Assembly: GCA_021029095.1 (NCBI GenBank)
Contig: JAJOHG010000193.1
Coordinates: 1 to 48,196 of the forward strand
From: Phellopilus nigrolimitatus
Lineage: Eukaryota; Basidiomycota; Agaricomycetes; Hymenochaetales; Hymenochaetaceae
Direction of reading: 5' to 3'
DNA length: 48,196 bases
Under the pieces are notes generated by a model. The model saw only the letters and a list, made by a program, of their open reading frames with translations. It had not been told where the DNA came from and did not search any database. A program made the translations under genes and the position numbers. Numbering within the stretch: position 1 is the stretch's first letter; the number at the start of each line of letters is the position of its first letter. Positions 45,701 through 48,196 of this stretch are shown piece after piece.

Positions 45701-47811
45701 ATAGAATGTGATACGCATGGTCCTATGTGCTCCCGGATACTCCGAGAGCGTCTCTCAGGACTGATGGGTACGTGTCTACTGCGTCTGGGCCATCATTCGG
45801 ACCGATTCGAGTCCGCGTGTCTATGGTGGCCAGAATATTCGCGAGGACGTACACTCTTCTCTTCTTTGCTTTTGATTCCATCGAGAAGCTTGCGAGAAGA
45901 AATTTTAAATCAGTGCACCGTCTTTATCGCGCGACAGGACATTGGACGGGCCAATTTTATACCATCCTCGCTTGTGACACGTCCTTATATGGCTGTCGAT
46001 ATTGGTTATCTTTTCTCCAGAATTTCTTACGTTCTGGGCATTTGAGGTACGACATCTGGCCGACGGCTTCAGTCGGCTCGTGCATAAGCGAAAGACTGGC
46101 ATTGGAGTAACCGCCTCGTGCCGACGGTCGAAGGGGGCTTGCAATTTCCTGCTCCAAGTAATCGACATCAATGGCTTCTGCAGAAGACGAAAAACAGGGA
46201 CGTTGCGCGCCTTTCGATCGTTATCCTTTCTTCTCGGCTTGTCTTGTCCTGTTCGACTGAAGGCTCGATTGCTGCGGGAAAACACACAAGCTCGACTATT
46301 TTTTCACCTCCTCAAGCCGACGCCGGATCCGAATCGCCATTGTCTTTACCATGATGTCATGTATTTCTGCGCGGAGCCGATAATTACGGACAGAAAGGAT
46401 TTGGTACATTGTGAAACAGGGCTCTCAGCCGCTCGGCGAGCAAGTGGTATGCCTTCCATGATCTTAGAGTTGGTTTTTAGCATACCTGTAAATAGATTCA
46501 CGAAAGAATACAAAATTGAGCGGCGATACCTTGACTAGCAGCGACTTGCACATGTTCTTGGTGAATGTGCTTAACGAGCACGCGAATTTATAGTTCAGAC
46601 CGCTTATAAGTGCCCCAAGACGCAGTATGCATATGTATGTGAAGCCAGAGATGGTCAGCTCGCAAGAATGTCGAACGGTAGCCGGCAACTTGAGCATGAA
46701 GATTCCTTACATCCAAGCAGTCATGTCGGAGTCACAGTCATCATCGTGCGGGATATCAATGCAATTACCACTTCGTCTTTGTACTTTACAGCAGACTACT
46801 CTTCGTGTACTTCCGGACAGAACCCGTGATGAACTTTAATGTCTTGAGTCTCTATTGCTTCTCAGAGCACACAACCTGCATGTCGATGCCTGGCTACAGA
46901 AAACGCATTGGCTGACTAAAGTTTGTTGGATGTAACGATATAACGAGGACAGTGCGGCACTGACGCGGCCAACCAACTGGTGCGCTTGCATTATCACATC
47001 CCCGAATCCACCTTCGCAAGAATTGCATATGGCAATTGCGGAAAGCAAATGAAGCAACGGGACATCCGTCGCCGGTGCGCGCCGTGTTTTCGGCATCAAG
47101 ATCTCCGATAGTTCGTAACGTTTCATCGAGCGGCCGGAAAGCTTTCGTACACAGGTTTTCAACTCGGCGCAGCTAATTGACGAAGGAAATTTTGTTCTGC
47201 AGCGAGGCAGTTCGGCCGAGTGCCCGTGCACCGAACGAAGCACCTAATTTGAGCGCCCGCCAGCAGGAAATTATCATATCGTCATACTCAGCCAGCAATG
47301 ACAAGAAAAGAAGTACGATTGTGTCACTCACCACCCTGTTCATCCTCGTGCTTGTACAAAGAGTAGATACGCCAACTTCGGAGAACCAGAGACTGTGATT
47401 AGGCTCCAAAGAAGCAAAGCTGCGACAGATAAGACATATAGCCGGCTACGAGAATCTACAATAATTGTCTTGATTTCTGCGAAGTCTTGTTGCTGATTCT
47501 GGTATGTCGAACCATGTCTATAGGACACATGGAAATGAGCGCAGGAAAGAGTGGATTGTGGCTAGAAGAACTCGCTGTCTTCGGAAAATTGAGATGTCAA
47601 GGTGTCGATCCATTTTCACGCGCGGAAGGAACACGTCGATCTGCAGGGTCTTGTGCTTTTTTGACAGCGAAGCTGAAAGAAGCAGCAGAAACCCATCAAC
47701 CTCGCTCAAGGGTAAAATGTGGGTGACTGGGATAAAAAACGAGTTGCAATGAACCTTTAAGTTGATTTTGAGATTTTTGAGAAGTCCGTTGCCAGATGAA
47801 GTAGCTTTACG
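42791..47811. other. 5.0-kb gene-poor interval
   Basis: I find no gene I can defend. The longest frames (44726-45337 plus; 46002-46538 plus; 46836-47243 minus) lack recognisable domains, typical splice contexts and clear starts. Minus-strand frames around 47173-47700 contain hydrophobic runs such as VLLFLSLLAEYDDMIISCW and YVLSVAALLLWSLITV, separated by stops, which could be remains of a decayed membrane-protein gene. No reverse transcriptase, integrase or transposase fragments are recognisable, and no tRNA was found. Confidence 0.45.
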
Positions 47812-48196
47812 TTAGACGGGAACATCAAGCGTTCTGCAATACATTTGTTCCGGCGGCGGACACATCTGCGTCCGGCAGTCTCGGTGGTCCTTCAGCCCAA
47901 TGACACGTTCAAGACGACGATAATTATACCGCGTGCCAGTAACTGTGCTTTCGTCGTGCCTGTTATCTGTTTCGTGTCCTCGGGACTTCTCGGGACTGCG
48001 CTTATGGAAAGAAACACACCATATACCTCCCTCATGCTGGATGTGGGCTTACGTCTCGGGAAACCATGAGAGGGAGCGGATGGTTCTGAGGTGCAAGGCC
48101 AGAGCAAGGTGAGTGCGCCTCCTTTACTTGCTGCGATCGAACTCGTAGTCCATCTGTCGCTCTCGGACTTCTGGTCCATGGTTATCCCAGGGCGCG
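47812..48196 (-). CDS. 3' end of an unrecognised gene entering from the right edge
   Basis: Three minus-strand exons, 48196-48128, 48085-48053 and 47995-47812, are linked by introns of 42 and 57 bp with GT-AG ends and matching phases. They encode about 95 residues: PWDNHGPEVRERQMDYEFDR, then KTIRSLSWFPET, then a polar stretch leading to YNYRRLERVIGLKDHRDCRT and a C-terminus ending PPPEQMYCRTLDVPV before TAA at 47814-47812. I do not recognise the family. Consistent splicing and a 61-codon open last exon support a real gene; composition is not low complexity. The 5' part lies outside the window. Confidence 0.45.

Noticed and set aside
45795..45815. B-box-like sequence suggesting a tRNA
   Set aside because: The base before the TTC is not the required G, arms do not pair and no A box lies upstream.
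46836..47243. 135-codon minus-strand frame
   Set aside because: Looks slightly protein-like (LLHLLSAIAICNSC) but has no start context, no splice partners and no recognisable family.

Overview
The window reads as a gene-dense stretch of a basidiomycete nuclear genome, most likely an Agaricomycete. The grounds are many short introns (mostly 50-70 bp, GT-AG with a few GC-AG), an average of about one gene per 2.5 kb, and recognisable fungal families on both strands: HMG-box regulator, mitochondrial pyruvate carrier, APQ12, CTR copper transporter, DM9-repeat protein and fungal sugar transporters. I see no prokaryotic operons, rRNA, tRNA, CRISPR array or intact transposon. Exon models below were built by hand from splice sites and reading phase; nearly all close in frame from ATG to stop.

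Layout. 1-5.6 kb: COG5 (Golgi tether, cut by the left edge, with two apparent 1-base frameshifts), a small ORF overlapping its start, a CipC-like glycine/tyrosine-rich protein on the other strand, and a WDR68/DCAF7 WD40 protein. 6.0-13.3 kb: two MFS sugar transporters in tandem, separated by 2.7 kb of non-coding DNA with a hairpin, a palindrome pair and CreA-type GC boxes. 13.3-18.0 kb: gene-poor, with at most a degraded MYND-finger fragment. 18.0-22.3 kb: palmitoyl-protein thioesterase, mitochondrial pyruvate carrier, an APQ12-like membrane protein and a small conserved protein of unknown role. 23.4-30.0 kb: a carbohydrate-binding/DM9 fusion protein, a MATA-type HMG-box transcription factor and a CTR copper transporter. 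30.4-42.8 kb: a 30-exon HLTF-type SNF2 helicase carrying a PARP-type zinc finger, then ARPC4, a nucleolar-type FKBP, CCT6 and a short-chain dehydrogenase. 42.8-47.8 kb: no supported gene; the right edge probably holds the 3' end of another minus-strand gene.

The genes are mainly housekeeping and do not form one pathway; this is not an obvious biosynthetic or defence cluster. Five gene pairs are head-to-head with only about 180-355 bp between start codons, so shared promoters are likely. The most unusual points are the zf-PARP-HIRAN-SNF2-RING protein with a roughly 105-residue insert in its helicase core, the CBM/DM9 fusion with a 10-base exon, the disrupted COG5 locus with an overlapping upstream ORF, and the tandem transporters that share no intron position.
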